DNA from: Exilibacterium sp.
GTDB lineage: Bacteria; Pseudomonadota; Gammaproteobacteria; Pseudomonadales; Cellvibrionaceae
Reading direction: 5' to 3'
Length of the DNA stretch: 64,000 nucleotides
Assembly (NCBI GenBank): GCA_028280195.1
Contig: JANQMH010000079.1
Location: forward strand, 74,452 to 138,451
Part shown: positions 23,701 through 31,416 of the stretch, one piece after another
Numbering within the stretch: position 1 is the stretch's first letter
Layout: each line of letters starts with the position of its first letter
Notes under the pieces: model-generated
The model's input: only the letters and a program-made list of their open reading frames with translations
The model's database searches: none
What the model was told of the DNA's origin: nothing
Translations under genes and position numbers: made by a program

Positions 23701-25211
23701 CCGACACCGAGACCCTGAGAGCGACCCTGCTGGCCAACTGGCTGCAGTTTTACGCACCGCAGAGTGCAGAGTCGATTGCCGCCGGCCTGGGCCTGCCGCA
23801 GGAGGCGCTGGCGGCAAGCCTGGAGGGCCTGGTAGACGATCGTATACTGGTGGCCGGCCCACTGCTGGAACACAGCACAGCGCATTACTTTTGCGACAGT
23901 GAGAATTTCGAAATCCTGATCCACCTGAGCAAGCGCGCCGCCCAACCCGGTTTTGTCGCACTGCCGCTGCGGGCGCTGCCGCTGTTTCTCGCCACCTGGC
24001 AGCACCTGGGCGACAGCGGCGGGCGCGACGGTGAAGAAGCGCTGTTCGATACGCTGCAGCAACAGGCCTGTTACTTTGGCGCCGCCGGACTGTGGGAGAC
24101 GGAAATTCTGCCGGCGCGCCTGCCCGCCTACGACCCCAAACACCTGGACCATATTTTTCAGGAGGCCGACCTGCACTGGATCGGCGCGGAAAAGCAGCGC
24201 ATCGGCTTTTGTTTTCACAGCGATCTGGACCTGATCGGCAGGGAGCGTGACGATGCCGGGGAGGAAGCCGAACTCGCGCAGTTGTTTGCCGATACCCTGG
24301 GCCGCTATGAGCTGCAGCATCTGCAGCAAAAGACCGCCCTGCCCGGTTCAGAGCTGGTGCCATTGCTGTGGCAGTGGGTCTGGCGCAGCCGTGTTTCCAA
24401 CAATACGTTTGCAGCCGTGCGCAAGGGGCTGGAGGCCGGCTTTCGCTATGCCGATACCGGGCAGCTGACCTCGCAGAGCAGGGCCCGGGGCGGTCGCCGC
24501 AGCTTGAAACGCGGCGCTTTTTCCCAGTGGAAGCAGGCCTCGCCGTTCGTCGGCGCCTGGTATCGTATCGATTATCCGCGGCGGCAACAGGACCTGATCG
24601 AGAGCGAGGAGCGCAATAAAGACCGGGTCAGAATGCTGCTGGAGCGCTATGGGATTTTGTTTCGCGAACTGCTGCTGGACGAGCACCCCCTGTTACAGTG
24701 GCGCAGCGTTTTTCGTTCGTTGCGGCTGATGGAATTGTCACGGGAAATTCTCTCCGGCCACTTCTTCAAGGATATTCCCGGGCCGCAGTTTATCTCCCAT
24801 CGCGCCTTCCGCACTCTCCAGCGGCAATTGCCGCAGGACCGCGTCTACTGGATCAATGCCAGGGACCCGGTATCTTTTTGCGGCAGTGGCATCAAAGCCC
24901 TGTCGCAGGATCTTCCCCGCCGGGTGGACGGCAACCATATCGTCTACAAGGGCATGGAACCGGTGCTGATTTCCGAGCGCCATGGCCGCCAGCTGACATT
25001 CAAAGTCGCGCCCGGCGATGCGCAGCTGCAGGAGTACCTGGTGTGCCTGCGCCACCTGCTGTTTCGCGCCCACAAGCCGCTGAAACACATTCAGATAGAG
25101 ACCATCAACGGCGCGCCGGCCAGGAGCAGTGAATATACCGAAGCGTTGCAAACCGCTTTTGACGTCGTGCGTGATTATAAGTCGGTAAGTCTTTACAGGA
25201 AGGTGACTTAG
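20712..25211 (+). CDS. lhr: Large helicase-related protein Lhr (DEAD/DEAH superfamily 2)
   Basis: 1499 residues from ATG 20712 (GAGGAGATAG upstream), close to the ~1538 of E. coli Lhr, so the long bacterial form. The N-terminal helicase core (1-~470) has Walker A A-P-T-G-S-G-K-T (~38-45), D-E-V-H (~165), S-A-T (motif III), V-F-V-N-S-R, and motif VI Q-R-I-G-R-A-G-H. A winged-helix and Lhr-core domain follow, then the ~600-residue C-terminal extension seen only in full-length Lhr, which includes tandem winged-helix-like segments. The family is a 3'-5' DNA/RNA-DNA helicase linked to repair. It is monocistronic, between uspA-like and finR-like genes. Confidence 0.93.
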   Translation: MHPQLSAFHPLVAQWFAGLGVPTDVQARAWPRIAAGEHCLITAPTGSGKTLTAFLWAINRFVSDDLIGGHTRVLYVSPLKALNNDISRNLGRPLAELRQLFNQQGLAFPNIRVQTRSGDTDAGERRQMIRQPPEILITTPESLNLLLSSQSGLSLLLNLDTVIVDEVHAVIDNKRGAYLFSAVERLVALSGEFQRIALSATVKPLQEVAAYVAGFRLHAESGHGALAPQYRRRAISIVESSHRKQYQVSIRYPDAIANRPEDKKLWDALAEELLQRIQANRSTLVFVNSRALCEKLTHKINNAADRTIAYAHHGSLSREIRREVEQKLKDGKLAAIVATSSLEMGIDIGALDEVLLIQSAGSMASAIQRIGRAGHNVGEISKGVFYPAHAQDFLEAVVLAAAVRDRQIEPIHPIRVPLDVLAQVIVSMVGTASWDIDTLYAHLRASSVYHDLKREQFDLVLNMLAGRYAEQRIRELRPRVTIDRLDNSVQARKGALLALYMSGGVIPNRGYFQLRHADSSARIGELDEEFVWEAKIGQNFTLGTQFWRIEKITHSDVFVRPGKPGPTPPPFWKAESISRNFYFSERLGEFLETANDSLDDDDRAQQLQRQLREDFTISPEAALALADFLRRQRRHTGCELPHRHHLLIETVSSLLGYGQAGQVVLHTGWGAAVNRPWAMAMEAAWRNRYGEQLEIYTSNESLVLQLPHEIALESLLSLVPPHRLEQLLRQRLEGSGFFGARFRECAGRALLIGKGKFKQRQPLWMSRLQSQKLLDNVLKYDDFPILLETWRDCLQDEFDLPHLRQLLDELDRGEIRWSVARCKTPSPMAKNIAWEQVNQYMYMDDAPKSDKVSSLRGDLLDDLVFNRQLRPQLDAKQCAAFQRRRQRLISGYAPDSSADLLAWVRERIAIPGAEWQLLLERIAAENPAAGGGDIAAPVAAKLVRICSGGIELVAALEQVAALCRCFYPGSNDVVVRRLASDEAIALHSLPVFDADEADTETLRATLLANWLQFYAPQSAESIAAGLGLPQEALAASLEGLVDDRILVAGPLLEHSTAHYFCDSENFEILIHLSKRAAQPGFVALPLRALPLFLATWQHLGDSGGRDGEEALFDTLQQQACYFGAAGLWETEILPARLPAYDPKHLDHIFQEADLHWIGAEKQRIGFCFHSDLDLIGRERDDAGEEAELAQLFADTLGRYELQHLQQKTALPGSELVPLLWQWVWRSRVSNNTFAAVRKGLEAGFRYADTGQLTSQSRARGGRRSLKRGAFSQWKQASPFVGAWYRIDYPRRQQDLIESEERNKDRVRMLLERYGILFRELLLDEHPLLQWRSVFRSLRLMELSREILSGHFFKDIPGPQFISHRAFRTLQRQLPQDRVYWINARDPVSFCGSGIKALSQDLPRRVDGNHIVYKGMEPVLISERHGRQLTFKVAPGDAQLQEYLVCLRHLLFRAHKPLKHIQIETINGAPARSSEYTEALQTAFDVVRDYKSVSLYRKVT

Positions 25212-25339
25212 CGCACCCGCCACCGGCGTGAACCGGCCACAAGCGCACGCGCCGCAAAAAGTTGACTACCCGGCAAAGGGGCGAGCCTCCCCCCAACGAA
25301 TCGAGGGGAAAAGAACGGACTCCGGGAAAATCATATCGC

Positions 25340-26272
25340 TTACTGCTCCTGCCGGTGCTGCCCGAGCGGCGCTGCTATTAACTTGGCGGCGGGCGTCAAT
25401 TCGCAGCACAGCTGCAACCATCTCTCGATACCGGCACTGCGATACTTCTGCTTGTGCAGAATAAAATAAAAACGCCGGGTCAGGTCGCGGTCCGGCACCG
25501 GCAGAGGCACCAGGGTGCCGCGTTCGAACGCGGTCTCCAGGGTGATGCGCGAGACACACCCGATCCCCAGACCGGCTTCCACTGCGCGCTTGATGGCCTC
25601 GGTGTGCTGCAGCTCAATCTGCAGGTCGATACCCGGCAGCAGATCGTGCATGGCGCGGTCGAAAGTCTGGCGCGTGCCGGAGCCGTGTTCCCGCAAAATC
25701 CATTTGCTCGCCAGCAGTTCGGCATCGCTGAGGCGCTCCCTGGCGGCCAGTGGGTGCGCCGGGGCACAGAACACCACCAGCTCATCGTTGCGCCAGGGAA
25801 TGATATCCAGCTCCGGATGCTGAAACTCACCTTCGATCAGGCCGACGTCGAGTTCGAAGTTGGCCACCCGGTGGCCGATGGTTTCGGTGTTGGCGACAGC
25901 CAGCTCCACCTTGGCTTCGGGGTAGGCTTCCATATAGCGCGCCATAATCGTCACTGCCAGGTAGTTGCCGATCGACAGGGTGGCGCCCACCTTGATCGGC
26001 CCGGCCTCGGCATGGCGCATGAAGTCGAGTTCCAGCTCCTGCGCCCGCGCCAGCAATGCCGCCGCCCGCGGCCGCATCAGCCGCCCGAGTTCATTCAGCT
26101 GCAGGCGCTTGCCCACCCTGTCAAACAGCTGGATATCGAATTGCTGTTCCAGTTCCTTCAGCGCACTGCTGGCGGCTGACTGGGACATGGCCAGGCTCTG
26201 GGCCGCCTTGGATATATTTTCAAAATAGGCGGCTGCCTGAAACACCTGCAGCTGGCGTAGGGTAAAATACAT
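25340..26272 (-). CDS. finR: LysR-family regulator, FinR-like
   Basis: 310 residues. N-terminal winged helix-turn-helix typical of LysR: L-R-Q-L-Q-V-F, A-A-Q-S-L-A-M-S-Q-S-A-A-S-S-A-L-K-E-L-E, L-F-D-R. The C-terminal substrate-binding fold starts about residue 92 (K-V-G-A-T-L-S-I-G-N-Y). The gene is divergent from fpr with 120 bp between. In pseudomonads the LysR gene divergent from fpr is finR, which activates fpr under superoxide stress; the symbol is given on synteny plus family. A 9-bp perfect dyad in the shared promoter is the likely operator. Confidence 0.8.
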   Translation of the reverse strand: MYFTLRQLQVFQAAAYFENISKAAQSLAMSQSAASSALKELEQQFDIQLFDRVGKRLQLNELGRLMRPRAAALLARAQELELDFMRHAEAGPIKVGATLSIGNYLAVTIMARYMEAYPEAKVELAVANTETIGHRVANFELDVGLIEGEFQHPELDIIPWRNDELVVFCAPAHPLAARERLSDAELLASKWILREHGSGTRQTFDRAMHDLLPGIDLQIELQHTEAIKRAVEAGLGIGCVSRITLETAFERGTLVPLPVPDRDLTRRFYFILHKQKYRSAGIERWLQLCCELTPAAKLIAAPLGQHRQEQ

Positions 26273-26290
26273 ATCGATTTTTTCAATAAT

Positions 26291-26322
26291 GTAAATCGGA
26301 ATACCGCATTTTGCCGATTTAC
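26291..26322. promoter_or_regulatory. Candidate FinR operator (9-bp dyad)
   Basis: GTAAATCGG (26291-26299) and its exact reverse complement CCGATTTAC (26314-26322) are separated by 14 bp in the finR-fpr intergenic region. This is a typical LysR-type half-site arrangement. The right arm overlaps the proposed -35 of the fpr promoter. Confidence 0.6.
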
Positions 26323-26338
26323 CAGGGTACCGTATAGT
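26311..26338 (+). promoter_or_regulatory. Candidate sigma-70 promoter of fpr
   Basis: TTGCCG (26311-26316), 16-bp spacer, TATAGT (26333-26338), about 55 bp upstream of the fpr ATG. The hexamers are fair matches. Overlap with the dyad suits a promoter that needs or is modulated by the LysR regulator. Confidence 0.45.
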
Positions 26339-26392
26339 ACAGACTGTGACTATTGCTCTTATTCGAGTCAGATATTAGGATATAACCGAATT

Positions 26393-27166
26393 ATGGCCAG
26401 CCTTACCAAAGAACGGGTTACCAGCGTTCATCACTGGAACGACACATTGTTCAGTTTCAAAACCAGCCGCAATACCGGGCTGCGTTTCGAAAACGGCCAT
26501 TTTGTAATGATGGGACTGGAGCTGGAAGGACGCCCGCTGCTGCGCGCCTACAGCATCGCCAGCGCCAACTACGACGACGAACTGGAGTTTTTCAGTATCA
26601 AGGTGCCCGACGGCCCGCTGACCTCGCGCCTGCAGAATATCAGTGTCGGCGACGAGGTGCTGGTGAGCAGTAAACCCACCGGCACGCTGGTGGCCGATCA
26701 CCTGCTGCCCGGACGCCATCTCTACCTGCTCGGTACCGGCACCGGACTGGCGCCGTTTATGAGTATCATCAAAGACCCCAATATCTACGAGCGCTATGAG
26801 CGCATCGTGTTGACCCACGGGGTGCGCCATGTCGATGAGCTGGCCTATGCCGACTATATCGAAAATGAACTCCCGGAAAACGAGTTCTTTGGCGACCAGG
26901 TCAAAGAAAAACTGCTGTACTATCCCACCGTTACCCGCGAGAACTACCGCAATCAGGGCCGCCTCACCGACCTGCTGGAAAGCGGCCGCCTGACCCGGGA
27001 TCTGGGCCTGCCGCCGATCACTACCGCCGACGACCGCTTTATGATTTGCGGCAGCCCCAGCCTGTTAAAGGACATGTGCGCCATTCTGGACCGGCGCGGC
27101 TTTCGGGAATCCCGCCACGGCCAGCAGGCACACTATGTGATTGAGCGTGCCTTTGTCGAGAAGTAA
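26393..27166 (+). CDS. fpr: Ferredoxin/flavodoxin-NADP+ reductase
   Basis: 257 residues, typical of the bacterial FPR subclass I (Pseudomonas/Azotobacter type). FAD site R-A-Y-S-I-A-S (~48), then P-D-G-P-L-T-S-R-L; NADP site G-T-G-T-G-L-A-P-F; late F-M-I-C-G-S-P and C-terminal A-F-V-E-K, the tail seen in subclass I enzymes. It moves electrons between NADPH and ferredoxin or flavodoxin and takes part in oxidative-stress defence and Fe-S/haem metabolism. AGGATATAACC lies upstream of the ATG. The last three codons and the stop form the first unit of a 13-bp tandem repeat. Confidence 0.93.
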   Translation: MASLTKERVTSVHHWNDTLFSFKTSRNTGLRFENGHFVMMGLELEGRPLLRAYSIASANYDDELEFFSIKVPDGPLTSRLQNISVGDEVLVSSKPTGTLVADHLLPGRHLYLLGTGTGLAPFMSIIKDPNIYERYERIVLTHGVRHVDELAYADYIENELPENEFFGDQVKEKLLYYPTVTRENYRNQGRLTDLLESGRLTRDLGLPPITTADDRFMICGSPSLLKDMCAILDRRGFRESRHGQQAHYVIERAFVEK

Positions 27167-27206
27167 AGTCGAGAAATAAAGTCGAGAAGTAAAGCCGAGA
27201 AATAAA
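27155..27206. repeat. 13-bp tandem repeat spanning the fpr stop codon
   Basis: Four contiguous units of GTCGAGAAGTAAA / GTCGAGAAATAAA begin at 27155, 27168, 27181 and 27194 (the last starts GCC). Each unit carries TAA in one of the frames. The first unit encodes the final residues V-E-K and the stop of fpr; the others lie between fpr and the convergent membrane-protein gene. Confidence 0.85.
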
Positions 27207-27208
27207 GA

Positions 27209-27691
27209 CTAGGCCGCATCCATTCGCGGCCTGGCGATAGAGGCGAATACAGCACCGCCGAGGGCGCCGGCAAAGCACTGGGCCACGAAGCCGGCACTGC
27301 CGCGGGCACCGGCGATCGGCGAGCCTTCGAACAATATATACATCAGCCCCAGCATAACGGCCATGGCACAGGCGCCGGCCAGCGAGTAGGCGAATACCGG
27401 CGGTATGTTTACAAACCGTCGCACGGCTGCAAATACCGGCAGGGCTATGACAAAACCGACCGCGATAATGCTTGGATAGCTCATCAGGCCGAGGCCGACA
27501 AAAAGGCCGTAAATATCGTGTAGCGTGGTCGAGACACGCACGCCAAAAGGCACCTCAACGCCAATGCCGACCAGCGCGCCAAGGACAAAGTGGGTGTGCA
27601 GTACCGCGGCTATCACAAATGTAGACAGCACCGCCGCCAGGAAAGCACCAACTGTTCGCGCCACAGGCGCACGTTTCACATTACCGGCCAT
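27209..27691 (-). CDS. Small integral membrane protein of unknown function
   Basis: 160 residues from ATG 27689-27691, chosen over an upstream GTG (27742) because AAAGGCGG lies ~10 bp before it. It has four hydrophobic helices (about 14-40, 60-85, 95-118, 122-150) and a short basic N-terminus. No catalytic motif or family is recognised; the composition (many Val, Ala, Gly) resembles small DoxX-like or YeeE-type membrane proteins but no motif supports either. It is convergent with fpr, separated by a tandem repeat, and its upstream region is a 17-bp minisatellite. Confidence 0.65.
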   Translation of the reverse strand: MAGNVKRAPVARTVGAFLAAVLSTFVIAAVLHTHFVLGALVGIGVEVPFGVRVSTTLHDIYGLFVGLGLMSYPSIIAVGFVIALPVFAAVRRFVNIPPVFAYSLAGACAMAVMLGLMYILFEGSPIAGARGSAGFVAQCFAGALGGAVFASIARPRMDAA

Positions 27692-27735
27692 CGCAATCAA
27701 ACCGCCTTTAACAGGTTCATTCTCAAATCCGTTTA

Positions 27736-27901
27736 CAGCCACTTTCTATGGCTATGGCTATTTACTCTCTATCTGTAGCTACTTTCTACCTGTGGCTACT
27801 TTCTATCTATCTATGGCTAATTCCTATCTACAGACACTTTCTATCCGTAGACATTCTGTAGACATTTTCTATCTGTAGACACTTTCTATCTGTAGACACT
27901 T
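27736..27901. repeat. 17-bp degenerate minisatellite
   Basis: About nine tandem copies of a 17-bp unit (GACACTTTCTATCTGTA, with an older form GCTACTTTCTACCTGTG at the left). Copies vary from 11 to 21 bp through internal loss or gain of TCTA/TATC steps. The array fills the shared upstream region of two divergent genes. The remaining 27902-28089 shows a GGCCA/TGGCC dyad near 27990 and nothing else recognised. Confidence 0.8.
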
Positions 27902-28089
27902 TACGGCCACTTTTTTGCGGTTACTTTTTCACGGCCATTTCACAGCCACTTGTCAACCGCTGACAATCACCCACAGCCAGATAACAGCGGCCATTTTTAT
28001 TGGCCAGTTTATAAGCCGCCTGTTAAGGTAGCGCGTATCTTAAACGACAGACAATATTTACGCAAAGTTGACGCAAAGGACTCCTGACC

Positions 28090-29181
28090 ATGGCCCATCG
28101 CATCGCAGCCGCACTCGCCACCACTATACTGAGTTGTTTGACGGCTGTTGCCGCCGCCAACAGTTATCACATCGAAACCCTGGCGGACGGACTGGACAAT
28201 CCCTGGTCGCTGGCCTTTCTGCCCGACGGCGCACTGCTGGTAACGGAGCGCCCCGGACAGCTCAATATCATCCGCCGTGACGGCAGCCGCGAGCAGGTGT
28301 CCGGTGTGCCGGCGGTTCACTACGCGGGTCAGGGCGGTCTGCTCGATGTGGTGCTACATCCCCAGTTCCCCGCTAACCGCTGGGTTTACCTCGTCTATGC
28401 CGGCGGCGACGCGCGACAAAACGCCACCCATATCGGCCGCGGCCGCCTCGACGGCAGTGCGCTGCAGGACTTTGAAGTGTTGCTGGCAGTGGAGCCGCTG
28501 AAACGCGGTAGCAATCACTATGGCGGCAGACTGGTATTCCTGGCCGACGGCACCTTCATGGTTACCACCGGTGACGGCTTCGATCACCGCGAAGACGCGC
28601 AGAAACTCAGCTCGCTGCTTGGCAAGACCTTGCGCCTCAACGACGACGGCTCGATACCGGCAGACAATCCTTTTGCCGGCCGCGCCGGCGCGCGGCCGGA
28701 AATTTACTCTTACGGCCACCGCAACCCCCAGGGGCTGGTCTACGACGCCGCCAGCGACCGCATCTATCTGCACGAGCACGGCCCGCGCGGCGGCGACGAA
28801 ATCAACCTGATCGAAGCCGGGGTCAACTACGGCTGGCCGATAGCGACCCACGGCATCGACTACTCCGGCGCAAAAATTTCACCTTATACGGAATACCGGG
28901 GAACCGTACAGCCGCTGCTGCACTGGACACCCTCGATTGCGCCATCGGGCATGACGCTTTACCGCGGCGAGATGTTTCCCGCCTGGCAGGGCGACCTACT
29001 GTCCGGCGCCCTCGTCGCCCGGCATGTGCGCCGCGTCGATCTCGAGGACGGCAAGGTCAAAGCCGAAGAATCACTTTTTGGCGAACTGAACGCCCGCATC
29101 CGCGACGTGCGCGAGGGCCCGCAAGGGGCCCTCTACCTGTTGACGGACGAAGGCGGCGTCCTACGTGTCACGGCGAACTAG
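28090..29181 (+). CDS. PQQ-dependent aldose sugar dehydrogenase (YliI/Asd-like), periplasmic
   Basis: 363 residues. A signal peptide (1-22, ending A-V-A-A-A) is followed by a six-bladed beta-propeller of the soluble glucose dehydrogenase-B fold: L-D-N-P-W-S-L-A-F-L-P-D-G, G-Q-G-G-L-L-D-V-V-L-H-P-Q-F, T-G-D-G-F, Y-S-Y-G-H-R-N-P-Q-G-L-V, H-E-H-G-P-R-G-G-D-E-I-N and Y-G-W-P. These residues place PQQ and calcium in the family. It would oxidise aldose sugars in the periplasm and feed electrons to the respiratory chain. RBS AAAGGACTCC precedes the ATG. Confidence 0.88.
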   Translation: MAHRIAAALATTILSCLTAVAAANSYHIETLADGLDNPWSLAFLPDGALLVTERPGQLNIIRRDGSREQVSGVPAVHYAGQGGLLDVVLHPQFPANRWVYLVYAGGDARQNATHIGRGRLDGSALQDFEVLLAVEPLKRGSNHYGGRLVFLADGTFMVTTGDGFDHREDAQKLSSLLGKTLRLNDDGSIPADNPFAGRAGARPEIYSYGHRNPQGLVYDAASDRIYLHEHGPRGGDEINLIEAGVNYGWPIATHGIDYSGAKISPYTEYRGTVQPLLHWTPSIAPSGMTLYRGEMFPAWQGDLLSGALVARHVRRVDLEDGKVKAEESLFGELNARIRDVREGPQGALYLLTDEGGVLRVTAN

Positions 29182-29218
29182 TCACTAGTTACTAGTCTCT
29201 AGTTACTAGTATCTAGTG
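29178..29218. repeat. CTAGT-based short tandem repeat between convergent genes
   Basis: Six CTAGT words spaced every 6-8 bp, within an overall dyad TCACTAG...CTAGTGA, fill the 42-bp gap between the sugar dehydrogenase stop and the convergent molybdenum hydroxylase stop. It includes the dehydrogenase stop codon TAG. It could form a hairpin for either transcript, but no T-run follows. Confidence 0.6.
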
Positions 29219-29223
29219 ATGAC

Positions 29224-31413
29224 TCAAACCCTTTCCCCTAACGGTAGTTTGTGCCGCGGTTTGCCGCTGGCGGCAAACAGGGCGTTGGCGACAGCCGGGG
29301 CGATAACCGGCGTGCCGGGTTCACCGACACCGGTGGGCGACTCCGCAGAGTTGACGATGTGCACGTCGATCGCAGGCATATGGTCGATGCGGATTACCTG
29401 GTAGCGATCAAAATTGGCTTCCACCACTTTGCCTTCCCGCAATGTGGTTTCACTGATCAGCGCCGGCGATAGGCCATAGCCGATACCGCCCTCTATCTGG
29501 GCGCGGATAACATCCGGGTTGATGGCGACACCGCAATCCACCGCGCAGGTCACTTTTTCGACCCGATAGCGCTGATCGTCGGCAATGGAGAGTTCCGCCA
29601 CCTGGGCGACATAGGTGCCGAAGGATTTGTGCAGCGCAAAGCCCCGCACCCGCCCCGCCGGCAATGGTGACTTCCAGCCGCTTTTCTCCGCTGCCAGCTC
29701 CAGTACACCGCGGTGACGCGCATCGTCGCCGAGCATATCGAGGCGATAGGCGATCGGGTCCCTGCCCGCGGCCGCCGCCAGTTCGTCGATAAAAGCCTCG
29801 GTGGAGTAGGCGGTATGGGTGGAGCCGACGCTGCGCCACCACAATACCGGCACGTTGATATCGACGGTATGTAACTCCACGGAAAAGTTATCCATTTTGT
29901 ACGGCAGGTGAATGGCGCCTTCCACGGAGGACAGATCGATACCGTTTTGCACCATGCCGGCAAACGGCGAACCGGTCAGTATGGACTGGCCGACAATGCG
30001 GTGCTGCCAGGCAACGATATTGCCCTGCTTATCCAGGCCGGCTTTCAGGTGATGGACATAGAGCGGGCGAAAGTAGCCGGCATTAGTATCGTCTTCACGC
30101 GTCCACACCAGTTTCACCGGCACCGGCTGGGCATGGGCCTTGGCTATCTCGGTCGCCTCTACCACGTAGTCGGAGTTGGTTCCGGCGCGGCGACCAAAAC
30201 TGCCGCCGGCGAGCAGAGTATGGATAACGACGCTCTCGGGCTTGATTCCCAGCACACCGGCCACTGCCGCCTGGTCGACGGTCTGCAGCTGGCAGCCGTT
30301 CCAGACTTCGGCACCGTCGGCGTGAATCTGCACCACACAGTTGAGAGGCTCCATGGCGGCATGGGCCAGGTACGGAAATTCGTAGCTGGCTTCTATTACC
30401 TTGTCGGCAGCGGCAAAGCCCTGTTCCACATCGCCGTGTTTCTGCGCCGAAGCGCCGGGCTGTTGCGCCAGCTCGCGGTACTGCTGTATCAGTTCCTCAG
30501 AGCTTTGGTTAAAAGCCTCGGACTCATCCCATTCGAGCTGCAGCGCATCGCGGCCCTTTTTTGCCTGCCAGAACGTTTCAGCCAATACCGCCACGCCGGT
30601 GGGAATGGTCACCACATTGACCACGCCTTTGACTTGGCGCGCAGCGCTGTCATCCACCCGCTGCAGGCGCGCGCCAAAGCGCGGCGGGTGGGCGACAACG
30701 GCGGTCAGCATGCCGGGCAGTTGAATATCCTGGGTGAACACTGCGGTACCGTCGGTTTTACCGATATCCTTGCGCGACAGCTTGGTGCCTATCAGCGTGA
30801 AGTCCTTGGGATCCTTGAGTGTCACGGTTTGCGGCAGCGGCTGCTGTACCGCGGCTTCGGCCAGTTCGCCGAAACTGGCCTCGCGGCCGGAGGCGGCGTG
30901 TGACACCCGGCCTTTGACAACCGCAATCTCCCCGGCGGCGACTTCCCAGGCCGCCGCCGCGGCACCGACCAGCATCTGCCTGGCCGCCGCGCCGGCCTCG
31001 CGCAGCTGCATATAGGAATTGGGAATGGCGGAGCTGCCGCCGGTTCCCTGCACCGGTCCCCACTGCAGGTTGGCATAGCGTTTGGCATCGGCCGGCGCCG
31101 ACTGTGAAACGATCTGTTCCCAGTCCGCATCCATCTCCTCCGCCACCAGCGTCGCCAGTCCGGTATAGGTGCCCTGCCCCATCTCCAGATGCTTGATCAT
31201 CACGGTAACGCGGTTATCGGTACCGATCTTGACAAAGGCATTCGCCTCCAGCGGCTCGCTGTCGACAGCATCGCTAAGCTGTTGCGGGCCCGACGCCGTT
31301 TCCTGACGGCTGCAGGCGCTCAGACCCACCATCAGTGTCAGTCCGGCGCCAGCGCCGGCGCTCTTGCGCAAAAATGCGCGGCGATTAATCGACATCTGCT
31401 GAAATTTACGCAT
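29224..31413 (-). CDS. Molybdopterin-binding large subunit of xanthine-dehydrogenase-family oxidoreductase (IorB-like)
   Basis: 729 residues from ATG 31411-31413, preceded by GGGAGG. It begins with a twin-arginine signal (I-N-R-R-A-F-L-R-K) whose hydrophobic core ends in L-S-A-C at residue 34, a good lipobox, so a Tat-exported lipoprotein is predicted. The rest matches isoquinoline 1-oxidoreductase beta subunits: M-G-Q-G-T-Y-T-G-L-A, G-G-S-F-G-R-R-A, Y-R-P-L-Y-V-H-H, and the Mo-site glutamate in G-V-G-E-P-G (~696). It pairs with the [2Fe-2S] subunit encoded just upstream (4 bp). A membrane cytochrome c partner, often part of such complexes, is not adjacent. Substrate (N-heterocycle or aldehyde) unknown. 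Confidence 0.88.
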   Translation of the reverse strand: MRKFQQMSINRRAFLRKSAGAGAGLTLMVGLSACSRQETASGPQQLSDAVDSEPLEANAFVKIGTDNRVTVMIKHLEMGQGTYTGLATLVAEEMDADWEQIVSQSAPADAKRYANLQWGPVQGTGGSSAIPNSYMQLREAGAAARQMLVGAAAAAWEVAAGEIAVVKGRVSHAASGREASFGELAEAAVQQPLPQTVTLKDPKDFTLIGTKLSRKDIGKTDGTAVFTQDIQLPGMLTAVVAHPPRFGARLQRVDDSAARQVKGVVNVVTIPTGVAVLAETFWQAKKGRDALQLEWDESEAFNQSSEELIQQYRELAQQPGASAQKHGDVEQGFAAADKVIEASYEFPYLAHAAMEPLNCVVQIHADGAEVWNGCQLQTVDQAAVAGVLGIKPESVVIHTLLAGGSFGRRAGTNSDYVVEATEIAKAHAQPVPVKLVWTREDDTNAGYFRPLYVHHLKAGLDKQGNIVAWQHRIVGQSILTGSPFAGMVQNGIDLSSVEGAIHLPYKMDNFSVELHTVDINVPVLWWRSVGSTHTAYSTEAFIDELAAAAGRDPIAYRLDMLGDDARHRGVLELAAEKSGWKSPLPAGRVRGFALHKSFGTYVAQVAELSIADDQRYRVEKVTCAVDCGVAINPDVIRAQIEGGIGYGLSPALISETTLREGKVVEANFDRYQVIRIDHMPAIDVHIVNSAESPTGVGEPGTPVIAPAVANALFAASGKPRHKLPLGERV

Positions 31414-31416
31414 TGC

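Noticed and set aside
22650..24329. 559-codon minus-strand frame inside lhr
   Set aside because: Shadow of lhr codon usage; lhr itself is full-length with all motifs.
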